Positions 8,581 through 16,755 of a stretch of 64,000 bases of DNA are shown here, piece after piece. This DNA comes from Cognatundibacterium jejuense (lineage in GTDB: Bacteria > Pseudomonadota > Gammaproteobacteria > Burkholderiales > Burkholderiaceae_D). The stretch is taken from contig NZ_JACOFV010000006.1 in assembly GCF_014284255.1 (NCBI RefSeq), positions 1 through 64,000 of the forward strand, written 5' to 3'. The notes below the pieces were generated by a model. That model was given only the letters and a program-made list of their open reading frames with translations, made no database searches and had not been told where the DNA came from. Position numbers and translations under genes: made by a program. Every line of letters starts with the position of its first letter. Position 1 is the first letter of the stretch.

Positions 8581-9510
8581 TCACGTATTCATCACGGGCA
8601 TCAAACTGGAGGAATAAGGAAACCCACGGTTACCTTGCAGGCCGCCTGTATGAATTGCCACAACTCTTGTTCGTTCAGGAAAATACGCTTGCATACAAAG
8701 CGTATGTAGCGCAAATAGCATTTTTCCAGTGTAGACGGGTTCCAGCGGGATTCCAGTCTGACTTACAAAATTTTTGCAGAAAGACATTAGCACAGAACTA
8801 ATTTTCGCGTAGCCACCATGGTGAAAATCAGTCAACAGACGATAGTTATCGTATTCGGGGTAACCAGCCTGTTGCAACAAATTTTTAATATCATTATGCA
8901 AATAATCTGCATTATTGAATGCAGCTACACCAATGACCTGACTCTTTCTCTCAGCACCCGCCAATACCCCTGCCATTGTCGCGCCAGTACCACATGCGAG
9001 CATGAAAACATCAGGGCAGCTTCCGATGCTAGTGCTTACTTCGGCTACTAATTCAGCGACGCCGTGCAATGCTGCAGGGCTACCACCTCCTTCAGGCAAC
9101 CATACGTGTTGCGGACTCACCTCTGGCAGACACTGACGCCAATAATCAGGTTCGTCGCGCAGTTGTCGGTAGCATTCCCGGCCGACATAGCGTATTTGCA
9201 TCCCTAAGCGGCGGCAATCCTCAAGCATCGCACTGTCCATGCCGTCAGCAGCACGTATCAATGCCGTCGACGCATAACCCAAGATAGCAGCAGCATGAGC
9301 CAAAGCATGAATATGGTTAGACCAGAGTCCGCCCATACTGACCAGATGTGGGTGCTTTCCTTGCAAAGCCATCAATGGATATTTCAATTTACGAAACTTG
9401 TTACCAGATACCTGGGAATGCAAAAGATCATCCCGTTTGACCCAAAGGTCTATCCCCGGGAATAAATCACTGTAAACTCGCTGACAAGGAGAGGAAGAGG
9501 CAAAGAACAC
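8581..9510 (-). CDS. PLP-dependent D-cysteine desulfhydrase / ACC deaminase-like enzyme
   Basis: A fold-type II PLP enzyme (tryptophan synthase beta superfamily) of 309 residues. LWVKRDDLLHSQVSGNKFRK carries the PLP lysine in SGNKFRK; MGGLWSNHIHALAHAA matches the GG-x-x-SNH substrate loop; ACGTGATMAGVLAG is the phosphate-binding glycine loop. Known relatives are D-cysteine desulfhydrase (DcyD) and 1-aminocyclopropane-1-carboxylate deaminase. The Gln of the usual GGxQSNH loop is Trp here, which argues for a diverged substrate. It lies 32 bases upstream of the solute-binding gene on the same strand, so the two may form an operon, which would fit use of an imported amino acid. Confidence 0.82.
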   Translation of the reverse strand: MFFASSSPCQRVYSDLFPGIDLWVKRDDLLHSQVSGNKFRKLKYPLMALQGKHPHLVSMGGLWSNHIHALAHAAAILGYASTALIRAADGMDSAMLEDCRRLGMQIRYVGRECYRQLRDEPDYWRQCLPEVSPQHVWLPEGGGSPAALHGVAELVAEVSTSIGSCPDVFMLACGTGATMAGVLAGAERKSQVIGVAAFNNADYLHNDIKNLLQQAGYPEYDNYRLLTDFHHGGYAKISSVLMSFCKNFVSQTGIPLEPVYTGKMLFALHTLCMQAYFPERTRVVAIHTGGLQGNRGFPYSSSLMPVMNT

Positions 9511-9624
9511 GATGCAATTCTGACGGCGATGATGGTAAAGTAGTATTGTACGCGTACCATCTGCATGAAGTGAATGTCGCTTTGCCGTTCACCGCACCTG
9601 GTACTCATTTTGACCGGAGAGGAC

Positions 9625-10299
9625 ATGCCCGCAGATCTCGATCAGCCACTCGTCAGTGCCAGACATCAATTATCAGAATTGATTAAACAAATCAAAGAAA
9701 CCGGGCAGCAAGACAATCTCTTGCCGACGCTGGAGACGGTATTGACCAAGCTTGAAGGATTGGCACAGCATGACCACCTGACCGGCGCACTCAACCGACG
9801 CACTTTACTCAGCATGCTCGAAGCTGAATTGGCGCGTTCTTATCGTACCGGACATACGTTCTCGTTTGCCGTCATCAGCGTCGACGGACTTGAAAACATC
9901 CTTGAAAAACATGGGCAAGCTGTGGCTAAACAGGTCTTGCAAATGCTCAGTAAAGAGGCCTTAGACATGTTACGCACGCTTGATTCCTTTGGTCGTGTCG
10001 CCGCAAATGAGTTCGCCATTGTGATGCCGACAACTTGGCTTGATCAAAGCATGAAAGCGATTGCACGTCTCAAAAAACGAACTTCTGCAGTAGATTGGAA
10101 TAAACTGGCGCCAGATTTAGTCATCACGTTTTCGACTGGGCTGACCACCAACGCGATTAAAGATACAGCTGAAACCATGCTGCAACGTGCCACAATCGCA
10201 TTACAAAATGCCAAAGCCAAAGGCCCTGATAGCATCACCGATATAGATCCTCCTTTACCAGAATACGACCCTAACGCTCCCGAAAATAATCCACTCTGA
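9625..10299 (+). CDS. Degenerate GGDEF-domain protein
   Basis: A 224-residue soluble protein with an N-terminal helical stretch (1-50) and a GGDEF-type domain from DHLTGALNRRTLL (about 50) to the end. The signature position reads AANEF (residues 126-130) instead of GGDEF, so both glycines and the aspartate are changed and diguanylate cyclase activity is unlikely; it could be a c-di-GMP or GTP binding relic or a scaffold. No inhibitory RxxD site is visible. I chose the ATG preceded by GGAGAGGA rather than an in-frame ATG 51 bases upstream that lacks a ribosome-binding site. It is monocistronic; downstream lies a convergent unit. Confidence 0.82.
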   Translation: MPADLDQPLVSARHQLSELIKQIKETGQQDNLLPTLETVLTKLEGLAQHDHLTGALNRRTLLSMLEAELARSYRTGHTFSFAVISVDGLENILEKHGQAVAKQVLQMLSKEALDMLRTLDSFGRVAANEFAIVMPTTWLDQSMKAIARLKKRTSAVDWNKLAPDLVITFSTGLTTNAIKDTAETMLQRATIALQNAKAKGPDSITDIDPPLPEYDPNAPENNPL

Positions 10300-10406
10300 A
10301 CGTAACAATGAGTAGAAATAAATGACATGTGCCAGCATGCTCAAGAAGTTTTGTGGTATTTCAATGGTGGCAATGCGATTGAATTTGTCCTTTATCGACA
10401 TTTACC

Positions 10407-10571
10407 TCAAGGAGAGGTAGCGCATGAACGCGCTGCCTGAATGGTCTGGGACTGGATATCATGGAATTTACCAAGATACAAAATTCCCAAAAAGAGACTA
10501 GCAGCAACACCGATGAATACCAGCAGTTCAACGATGGCCTGCCCGCGCAATAATGAACGATCCACTGACAT
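10407..10571 (-). pseudogene. TadE-like pseudopilin N-terminal fragment, 54 aa
   Basis: A short ORF starting MSVDRSLLRGQAIVELLVF, followed by a hydrophobic helix (IGVAASLFLGILYLG) and KFHDIQSQTIQAAR before an early stop. RGQAIVELLVF matches the N-terminal signature of TadE/TadG-type minor pseudopilins, which anchor by one N-terminal transmembrane helix. TadE proteins are usually much longer, so this looks 3'-truncated; the bases downstream do not continue the homology in any frame I read. Its ATG lies 5 bases after the stop of the upstream lipoprotein gene, indicating translational coupling. Confidence 0.6.
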
Positions 10572-10576
10572 AAGCA

Positions 10577-11353
10577 TTATTTCACGTCGAAAACTGTTGA
10601 ATTAATGGGCACGTTGGCTTTGACTGAGACAGGCTTTGTAACAAGCACACCAAATTGATCTTTTGTAAGAAAATTGCGCGCATATGCTGGCAAAAATTTT
10701 CCATCAATTTGGATAAACTTGGTTATTCCCTTTGGTTCTAAAATACAAAACTCCCCTAAGGCTTTGTTGAACTCGCTACTTGCTTGGCATTTGAGCGGTA
10801 TCCCGTTGACAACTTTAGGAACGGAATAGAGGGAAGTATCTTCCGCCGGCTCTTGGACCATATCCACCTGAAACTGCGGCCCAACGCGCTCACCGTTTTC
10901 TTGCACGTCAACTGCATAGCTCTTACCATTCTTTATTATCAGGTGCGATTCGGTTTTTACAATCGACGTTCCACAGCCTTTCTCTGGCACGTCGTCGTTG
11001 ATATTGATACCGTAGCTAAAGTTGCTATGTAAATAGTTTTTGCCATCACTGATGTAGACGTCCTTATCGATGATGAAATCGACTGGCACGTTCACAAAAG
11101 GCTTCACTGGTAAATTTCTTGCTTTTGCCAATTCGACACAGGATTCATAAATCGTTTTGTACCAGTCACGGTATTGGGAGAAATTTTCTGGTTGAGTAAC
11201 GGTGACGACTTCGTACGTCTGTCCCGCAACGCTGTTGGCATCACTATTTGTTGCATCTGAACTGTCCGCACTATTGCCGCACGCAACCAATTGAAAAGTG
11301 AGCATGGCAACGACACCAAATTTGACCTGTCCGTATTTCTTGTTTAACTGCAT
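10577..11353 (-). CDS. Hypothetical lipoprotein, 258 aa
   Basis: The N-terminus is a lipoprotein signal with lipobox LVAC (Cys25), followed by an Asn/Ser/Asp-rich linker typical of surface lipoproteins. The mature part has two or more cysteines (ESCVELAKARN, KGCGTSIV, LKCQAS, EFCILEP) that could form disulfides in the periplasm. I recognise no domain. It is followed after 5 bases by the TadE-like fragment on the same strand and diverges from an OmpA-family lipoprotein, which suggests a former link to pilus or envelope functions (inference). Confidence 0.72.
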   Translation of the reverse strand: MQLNKKYGQVKFGVVAMLTFQLVACGNSADSSDATNSDANSVAGQTYEVVTVTQPENFSQYRDWYKTIYESCVELAKARNLPVKPFVNVPVDFIIDKDVYISDGKNYLHSNFSYGININDDVPEKGCGTSIVKTESHLIIKNGKSYAVDVQENGERVGPQFQVDMVQEPAEDTSLYSVPKVVNGIPLKCQASSEFNKALGEFCILEPKGITKFIQIDGKFLPAYARNFLTKDQFGVLVTKPVSVKANVPINSTVFDVK

Positions 11354-11742
11354 GTTGAATCTCCGCCTAATAAGCTTGCAATTGGAGGTAAGCCTTTCGT
11401 GGCATCAGCGATACCACGCGCGACTCTTCAATCGGTGGCGAGCGAGGCTTGCCAATAAGGATTAAAAAAACTCAGCTACTCAGTCATACCTTGACCTAGC
11501 CGACGATGACATAAAACGAATTTGTTCATGATTTCTCGGTTAGGTTATAAAATGAAACTAAATACTGCGGGCGAAGAGTAATGTGAAAAACAAATTACGT
11601 TTTGACAATTACACATTGTTACACTCCTCATAGCAACGTTAAACTAGAAAGATTTGTTCATTAAAATCTTGCTATTGAAAAAAAGTAGTCGTACTCCCCC
11701 ACAAATACCGCACATCTTTACCTATATCAAACGTCGAGTTAA
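11354..11742. other. Divergent promoter region between two lipoprotein genes
   Basis: AT-rich intergenic region carrying the promoters of the lipoprotein (minus) and OmpA-like (plus) genes. The part nearest the minus-strand gene contains a branched inverted-repeat element described separately; the rest shows no gene or repeat. Confidence 0.4.
11387..11453 (-). promoter_or_regulatory. Candidate structured leader (three-way-junction-like inverted repeats)
   Basis: An outer pair (GGCAAGCCT / AGGCTTACC read on the minus strand) encloses two hairpins, CGATT-GAAG-AGTCG and CGTGGTATC-GCT-GATGCCACG. The two inner stems pair fully (with G-U) only as minus-strand RNA, while the outer stem has one C-A mismatch there. 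It ends about 30 bases before the lipoprotein start. It does not match a riboswitch I know; it could also simply be a DNA inverted repeat. Confidence 0.35.
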
Positions 11743-12816
11743 ATGAAAAAACTATCGTTATCAACATTAAGTATCTGCCTGATCACTTTTTTAAGTATCG
11801 CGGGCTGCAATAAAAAACCGGTTGAAGCACATTCTGTGAACCCGGCTGCCAGTCCAGCGAGCGCCGCGTCGGAAACTGCGACGCCACCTACAATCGCTGC
11901 AACACCTGCAGCTCCAACTGCAGCAACGCCGTTTGATCTGGACTCCGTTGCCATGACTACTGTTAACCTGCCGCCATTTCCTTATGTTGACTATCCGGTA
12001 ACGTTAGACGAAAGTTATCGCTCTGGATTACCTCCTACGCCATTTGATATTGCTTATGTCATTGCAGGAAATGAGTTAAAAACCGTAGAAGGAAAAGTGT
12101 CGATACGCCACTTCCCCAACAATCCAGCAAAGCTCTCTGTGGTCGCAGCACAGCGCAATTATGACGAAGCGATCAAAGCACTTGGTGGTGTGAAGGTGAA
12201 TAAGCTTGAGCCCACAGATCCTGCCTTTATAAAAGCGCAACCAGGCGGACTTGAAACTCTTTTGGGGAAATTGCATATCAACGATAGTCCGCGCTCCGAT
12301 AATCATGGCCTTGAGTCGTTTAGCCAATACCTTATCCGCACCAACAAAACCAATATCTGGATAGCTGTCATTGAAGAAAACGGTGGAATAACGACCACAT
12401 TGGTCACCGTAGAAGAAAAAGCACTGGAACAAAGTGTTGCACTGATTAAGGCAGATGCGATGGCGGCAAGTTTGCAAACACAAGGTCATGTTGCCCTGTA
12501 TCTTTCCTTCGATACTGACAGTGATATGATCAAAAGTGCGAGCAAACCGGTCGTAGAAGAAATCGTTAAACTGCTACGTTCAGATGACAAGTTACAACTC
12601 AATATCGAAGGTCACACCGACAACGTCGGTTCAGCTGAACATAACAAAACCCTGTCGCTAGCGCGTGCGCGTGCGGTAGTGAAGGAAATCACCGATAAAG
12701 GTATAGCCGCTGCGCGACTCAATGCGATTGGTCTTGGTGCAGAGAAACCTCTGCAAGACAATACGACAGAGCAAGGCAGAGCAAAGAATCGTCGCGTCGA
12801 GTTGGTAAAGCGCTGA
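11743..12816 (+). CDS. OmpA-family lipoprotein
   Basis: A 357-residue envelope protein. The signal ends in lipobox SIAGC (Cys22), then an Ala/Pro/Thr-rich linker to about residue 65. The middle (about 70-235) is an unassigned domain. The C-terminal about 110 residues are an OmpA-like peptidoglycan-binding domain: YLSFDTDSDMIKSAS, LNIEGHTDNVGSAEHNKTLS, LARARAVVKEI and GRAKNRRVELV, with the Asp and Arg that contact diaminopimelate in this family present. It probably tethers the outer membrane to peptidoglycan. It diverges from the lipoprotein/TadE-like pair. Confidence 0.9.
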   Translation: MKKLSLSTLSICLITFLSIAGCNKKPVEAHSVNPAASPASAASETATPPTIAATPAAPTAATPFDLDSVAMTTVNLPPFPYVDYPVTLDESYRSGLPPTPFDIAYVIAGNELKTVEGKVSIRHFPNNPAKLSVVAAQRNYDEAIKALGGVKVNKLEPTDPAFIKAQPGGLETLLGKLHINDSPRSDNHGLESFSQYLIRTNKTNIWIAVIEENGGITTTLVTVEEKALEQSVALIKADAMAASLQTQGHVALYLSFDTDSDMIKSASKPVVEEIVKLLRSDDKLQLNIEGHTDNVGSAEHNKTLSLARARAVVKEITDKGIAAARLNAIGLGAEKPLQDNTTEQGRAKNRRVELVKR

Positions 12817-12937
12817 TTGGCTGGCGCTAAGTTGTACAACACAACTTAGCATTTCACAATTCCCAACTCACTACAGTTTAAGTCAGCCAAAGATCTCCGA
12901 TAATCCAAATACCGCGACATCACGGTATTTGGAAGTC

Positions 12938-13804
12938 TCATTTTTTTGCGGGTGTCAACACGACCAAGCATGTCGCAAGCACTACCCCGGCGCATCCTGC
13001 CAGAGTGCTCAACGTGATATTTTCGTTGAGAAATAAAAATCCCCACAATAAAGCAAACAAGGGAATCAAAAACGTCACCGTCAGTGCCTTGGTAGGACCA
13101 ATGTCGTGAATCAAACGGAAGTACAACAAATAGGCAATCGCGCTGCAAAGCAGGGACAGCGCGGCAGCGGCCAGCACAATGGTAGTCGTGACAGCGCCTG
13201 GAACGGGTGAAAATGGCAACGACGGTAACAGAAATAGCGCACCACCCACCTGAGACGCTGTTGCCATTAAAACCGGATTGACGTCGACCGACAGCTTCTT
13301 GGTATATACACCAGCTAAGGCATAACAAATCGTCGCCGCAGAACATGCCAGCAATGCCAGCAATAACTCGGTACTCCATTCCACTGGCCCCAACCGTACC
13401 AGCATGGCTACTCCAAGCACGCCGACCAACATGCCTGCCATTTTACGTAGTGTGAATTTTTCTCCTAAAAAAATCGCTGCCATCACTGCGCCCCACAAGG
13501 GACTTGTCGCATTCATAATCGCCGAGTACCCAGCTGGAATATGCTGCGCCGCATAGGCATAAAAGACTGCAGGTAAGGCAGTGCTGATGGCACCAAGTAT
13601 CAGGAACGATTTCCAATACTGACGGAAAACAATCGGCTGTTTGCTGACTAACATCCAGGCAATCAGTGCCAGACCGGCCAGACCAACGCGGATCTCAGCC
13701 GTCCAGAATGCGCCAAGCACAGGAGCGATAATGCGCATGAATAAAAACGAGGCACCCCAAATCGCCGCCAGGCTAAATAATCGGAATAAGTCACTACTGC
13801 GCAT
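12938..13804 (-). CDS. DMT-superfamily (EamA) permease
   Basis: An inner-membrane transporter with about ten hydrophobic segments arranged as two EamA repeats; the first starts SLAAIWGASFLFMRIIAPVLG and the second near LLALLACSAATICYALAGVY, with GPTKALTVTFLIPLFALLWG near the end. Members export amino acids, purines or other metabolites, and the substrate is not predictable. I chose the ATG giving about 289 residues, the family's usual length; an upstream GTG would add 24 hydrophilic residues. It is a single gene downstream of and convergent with the OmpA-like gene. Confidence 0.87.
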   Translation of the reverse strand: MRSSDLFRLFSLAAIWGASFLFMRIIAPVLGAFWTAEIRVGLAGLALIAWMLVSKQPIVFRQYWKSFLILGAISTALPAVFYAYAAQHIPAGYSAIMNATSPLWGAVMAAIFLGEKFTLRKMAGMLVGVLGVAMLVRLGPVEWSTELLLALLACSAATICYALAGVYTKKLSVDVNPVLMATASQVGGALFLLPSLPFSPVPGAVTTTIVLAAAALSLLCSAIAYLLYFRLIHDIGPTKALTVTFLIPLFALLWGFLFLNENITLSTLAGCAGVVLATCLVVLTPAKK

Positions 13805-13914
13805 GTCGGTTCCAGATAATCCAAAGAGCGTCAGCTTAACAAAGACTGCGGTTCTGCGCTCGCCAGAATCGGACACAAGATAGCAGACAATCTGCTCAGG
13901 ATTGTAGATACAAA

Positions 13915-14670
13915 TTACATAGGCTTAAAGCACCAGGCGTAGGCTTGACTGACTTTGAGTTTTTCATTACTACCATGCAATTCAACCGTGTAACGCCCCA
14001 TCTCGTCGCGGTGTGCTTTGGATATCGCATCGGCGCGCACCACCACGCTGCGGTGAATTTGCCAGAATTGTTCACTATCGAGACCATCCATAATTTCTTT
14101 CAGTGGTTTGCGCACGTGGGCTTCATCGCTTGCGCATACCACCCGGGTATATTTTTCATCCGAAGTAAAAAACAGGATTTTATCGATCGCGAACATCTTG
14201 ATCGTATCGCCAACACTGGCGCTGACCCAACGTATCCGCTCCGGCGCATTGCTGCGCAGGCGTTTATCTAACGCCGACATTAACTGGCTGATATCGGGCG
14301 CATCTTGCTTGCTGTCGATCCGTGTTTTCAAACGCTCTATGGCTTCAATCAGACGCGCTTGTAATATTGGTTTAAGCAAATAGTCCACAGCGCCAGCCGC
14401 AAACGCGTCAATCGCATAACTGTCATACGCCGTGGTGAACACGGCATGACAACGCCCTTTGACGGCATGGGCGACGTCTAAACCTGTCATGCCCGGCATA
14501 CGGATATCTAAAAAGGCGATATCTGGTTGGTGTTCGTGTATCGCCTCAAGTGCTTCTGCGCCGTGTTCGCATTCAGCAACGATCTTTAATTCTGGCCATA
14601 GTTCAGCCAACATACGGCGCAGCTCTTTGCGTGGCAAATCTTCGTCTTCTGCGATGATTGCAGTCGTCAT
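13915..14670 (-). CDS. LytTR-family response regulator (AlgR/LytT type)
   Basis: A two-component DNA-binding regulator of 251 residues. The receiver domain occupies residues 1-120, with acidic residues in IIAEDEDLPR, the phospho-acceptor Asp55 in FLDIRMPGMTG, and the lysine in YLLKPI. The C-terminal part (about 145-251) is a LytTR domain: IRWVSASVGDTIKMF, ILFFTSDEKYTRV, and HRSVVVRADAISKAHRD. It follows the sensor kinase gene by 21 bases on the same strand, forming a cognate pair. Targets are unknown. Confidence 0.93.
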   Translation of the reverse strand: MTTAIIAEDEDLPRKELRRMLAELWPELKIVAECEHGAEALEAIHEHQPDIAFLDIRMPGMTGLDVAHAVKGRCHAVFTTAYDSYAIDAFAAGAVDYLLKPILQARLIEAIERLKTRIDSKQDAPDISQLMSALDKRLRSNAPERIRWVSASVGDTIKMFAIDKILFFTSDEKYTRVVCASDEAHVRKPLKEIMDGLDSEQFWQIHRSVVVRADAISKAHRDEMGRYTVELHGSNEKLKVSQAYAWCFKPM

Positions 14671-14692
14671 ATTTTTCTCCCACCGTCTCTGA

Positions 14693-16051
14693 TTATTTTT
14701 CTAAAGGTAAGCAAATGATTGCGGTAACACCGCCTTCAGGATTGGCTTTTAAAGTCAGGTTCGCAACATCGCCATACATCGATGCAAGGCGTTCTCTGAT
14801 GTTTTCCAGACCAATGCCAGAGCCACTCGTCGTGCCACCAAAGCCAACACCATCATCTGCCACGCTCAGCTCAAGCAAGCTTTGCTTATCAAACACCAGT
14901 TCACGTGCGTTGATTGCAATATGAGCTGGCCCTATTTTTGGTTCAACGCCATGTTTGATTGCATTTTCGACCAGGGAAATTAACATTAAAGGCGGCAAAG
15001 CAGCATCTGCAATTTCAGATTCAATCGAGAAATTCAGGCGTGGAATTCTGGCCTGCATCAAATTCAAATAAGCACGAGCAGCATCGAGTTGCTGTTGCAG
15101 CCGTGCTTGAGAAGAACTGCCATCTGAGCGAAATTTTGGGATGGTCGTCCGTAAATAATCGACCAGATGATCAACGATTGCGGTTGCTCTGACTGGTTCG
15201 GTATTAATCGCAGAGCGCACGCCAGCTAAAGTATTAAACAGGAAATGGGGCTCCACTTGCGCCACCAACACCGACAAACGTAATTCAGCTTCGCGCCTGG
15301 CTTCTTGTGCCTGCTTTAGTTCACGCAAACGCTGATCTTCCAACAGCCGTTTTTTCTGACGGAAAAACAGCCACAGGTCAAATCCACCACCCAAAGAAAT
15401 CACGATTAAGGTGTCGACGAAGCCGTTCACAACCGGTGTTAAGAACTGGTTGATATTTTGATTCGCTTCTTTAGCTGTTTGCTCATCTGACGATGCAGCG
15501 GTGGAGGCGGCACTTACTTGGGGTTTTGGTTTTACAGAATGGAAGCTGTTAATTCCACTCTCCAACTCTTTACTTGCCGGACTATTGTGTCCCTCAAATT
15601 TGGCTGCAAATTCAAAGCTGCCATGTACTTTTTTTTCTGAGCTGACCCAATCACAAAAATAATCGGATAATTGATAGATGCCATAGCTGAGCAATCCGCC
15701 AAATACCAACGCCAATGTCAGGTAAATAGCTTCTTTTTTTTCGACAAACTGAAGCTGCCGTACTAACACAGCCAAACCCGGCCCAGTCAGGTATAAAGCC
15801 GACACACCTATACTAATTGGCAACATCACCGGTAATACTTTACTCAGCGGCAAACTCAATAGCGTTGTGATTACCAGGATAAGCAAATCGATCACCACCA
15901 GTGGTATCAGCCATGCCAGGCTTCGATAGTAATACCATGTGCGCGAAAAAACCGGATAGTTGCGTGCCCGGGTAAGCCAGCTGTCACTACCGATTGAAAC
16001 TTCAGGCGGTAGTGGCTGTTCAGTGGAGCGATTATCTATTTTAGTCATCAT
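14693..16051 (-). CDS. LytS/YehU-type sensor histidine kinase
   Basis: A 452-residue membrane kinase. The first about 170 residues carry four hydrophobic helices, interrupted by an extracytoplasmic loop rich in charged residues; a further helix near 220-240 precedes a coiled coil (KKRLLEDQRLRELKQAQEAR). The His_kinase domain has VEPHFLFNTLAGVRSAI (phospho-His near 268) and the ATPase domain has LISLVENAIKHG, VADDGVGFGG and GIGLENIRERLAS. It is the first gene of the pair with the LytTR regulator. The signal is unknown. Confidence 0.92.
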   Translation of the reverse strand: MMTKIDNRSTEQPLPPEVSIGSDSWLTRARNYPVFSRTWYYYRSLAWLIPLVVIDLLILVITTLLSLPLSKVLPVMLPISIGVSALYLTGPGLAVLVRQLQFVEKKEAIYLTLALVFGGLLSYGIYQLSDYFCDWVSSEKKVHGSFEFAAKFEGHNSPASKELESGINSFHSVKPKPQVSAASTAASSDEQTAKEANQNINQFLTPVVNGFVDTLIVISLGGGFDLWLFFRQKKRLLEDQRLRELKQAQEARREAELRLSVLVAQVEPHFLFNTLAGVRSAINTEPVRATAIVDHLVDYLRTTIPKFRSDGSSSQARLQQQLDAARAYLNLMQARIPRLNFSIESEIADAALPPLMLISLVENAIKHGVEPKIGPAHIAINARELVFDKQSLLELSVADDGVGFGGTTSGSGIGLENIRERLASMYGDVANLTLKANPEGGVTAIICLPLEK

Positions 16052-16188
16052 CCTTATGTTCCCTCAGGCAAAAGCATCGCTACTCAAGCTTAGCGAATCA
16101 ACGCAAATTTAAGGAAAATCAGAATAGAAATGGAAGTATGCGACGAAATCGCAGATAGCCTGATGAAATCAGGCCAAAGCGCGATGGA

Positions 16189-16635
16189 TTACGCAGTATC
16201 ACCGGCGACCTGATCGCCGCTGACGTCGTCAGCACCGGATTCAGTCACGGCAGGTCGTTGTTGTTGCTTGGCAATCCGAACGATGGTGTTGCGTATCGAA
16301 CTCAATACCGCGACAGAATTGAACGGTTTGACGATAAAACCTTGTACGCCACGTTGTTGGGCAGCTTGCAAAATTGTGGCATCGATCTTAGAAGAAACCA
16401 TAAACAACAATGTCTTTGGTAATTCTTTACGCAAATTATCAAGGATAGCCAAACCTTCTTCATTCGCTTCGCCGATATCGATACAAATAATTTGCGGTTT
16501 GAGTTTGATCACCCGCGCCAAACTGGAAGGTGTCAGATTCGCATCACCAATCACTTCATGACCACCGTTATTTAATACGGATGTCAGCAAATTTCGGGCA
16601 ACGGCATTCGCATCCAGGATAACGGCTTTAAGCAT
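16189..16635 (-). CDS. Stand-alone CheY-like receiver protein
   Basis: A single-domain response regulator of 148 residues: VILDANAVARNLL at the N-terminus, Asp53 in IICIDIGEANEEG as phospho-acceptor, MVSSKID, and GFIVKPFNS with the conserved lysine. The usual acidic pair near residue 8-9 is reduced to one Asp (LDAN), so phosphorylation chemistry may be altered. The last 25 residues are a Gln- then Asp/Gly-rich tail. It lies upstream of the LytS-type kinase on the same strand but 137 bases away, so it may be separately transcribed. Confidence 0.85.
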   Translation of the reverse strand: MLKAVILDANAVARNLLTSVLNNGGHEVIGDANLTPSSLARVIKLKPQIICIDIGEANEEGLAILDNLRKELPKTLLFMVSSKIDATILQAAQQRGVQGFIVKPFNSVAVLSSIRNTIVRIAKQQQRPAVTESGADDVSGDQVAGDTA

Positions 16636-16755
16636 AAGTACACCATGAAGTTTGAGTCATCTGCATATTAATGCAAAAATATAAAAAGTAGTAAACCAGG
16701 TGCTGTCGTTGGCACATTCTGTGGCTGGTTTGCCCTGATTTGCTCGCATTGCAGC

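Noticed and set aside
11387-11453. Possible c-di-GMP (GEMM) riboswitch
   Set aside because: The branched shape is suggestive, but the conserved GEMM core sequences and tetraloop-receptor pattern are not present.
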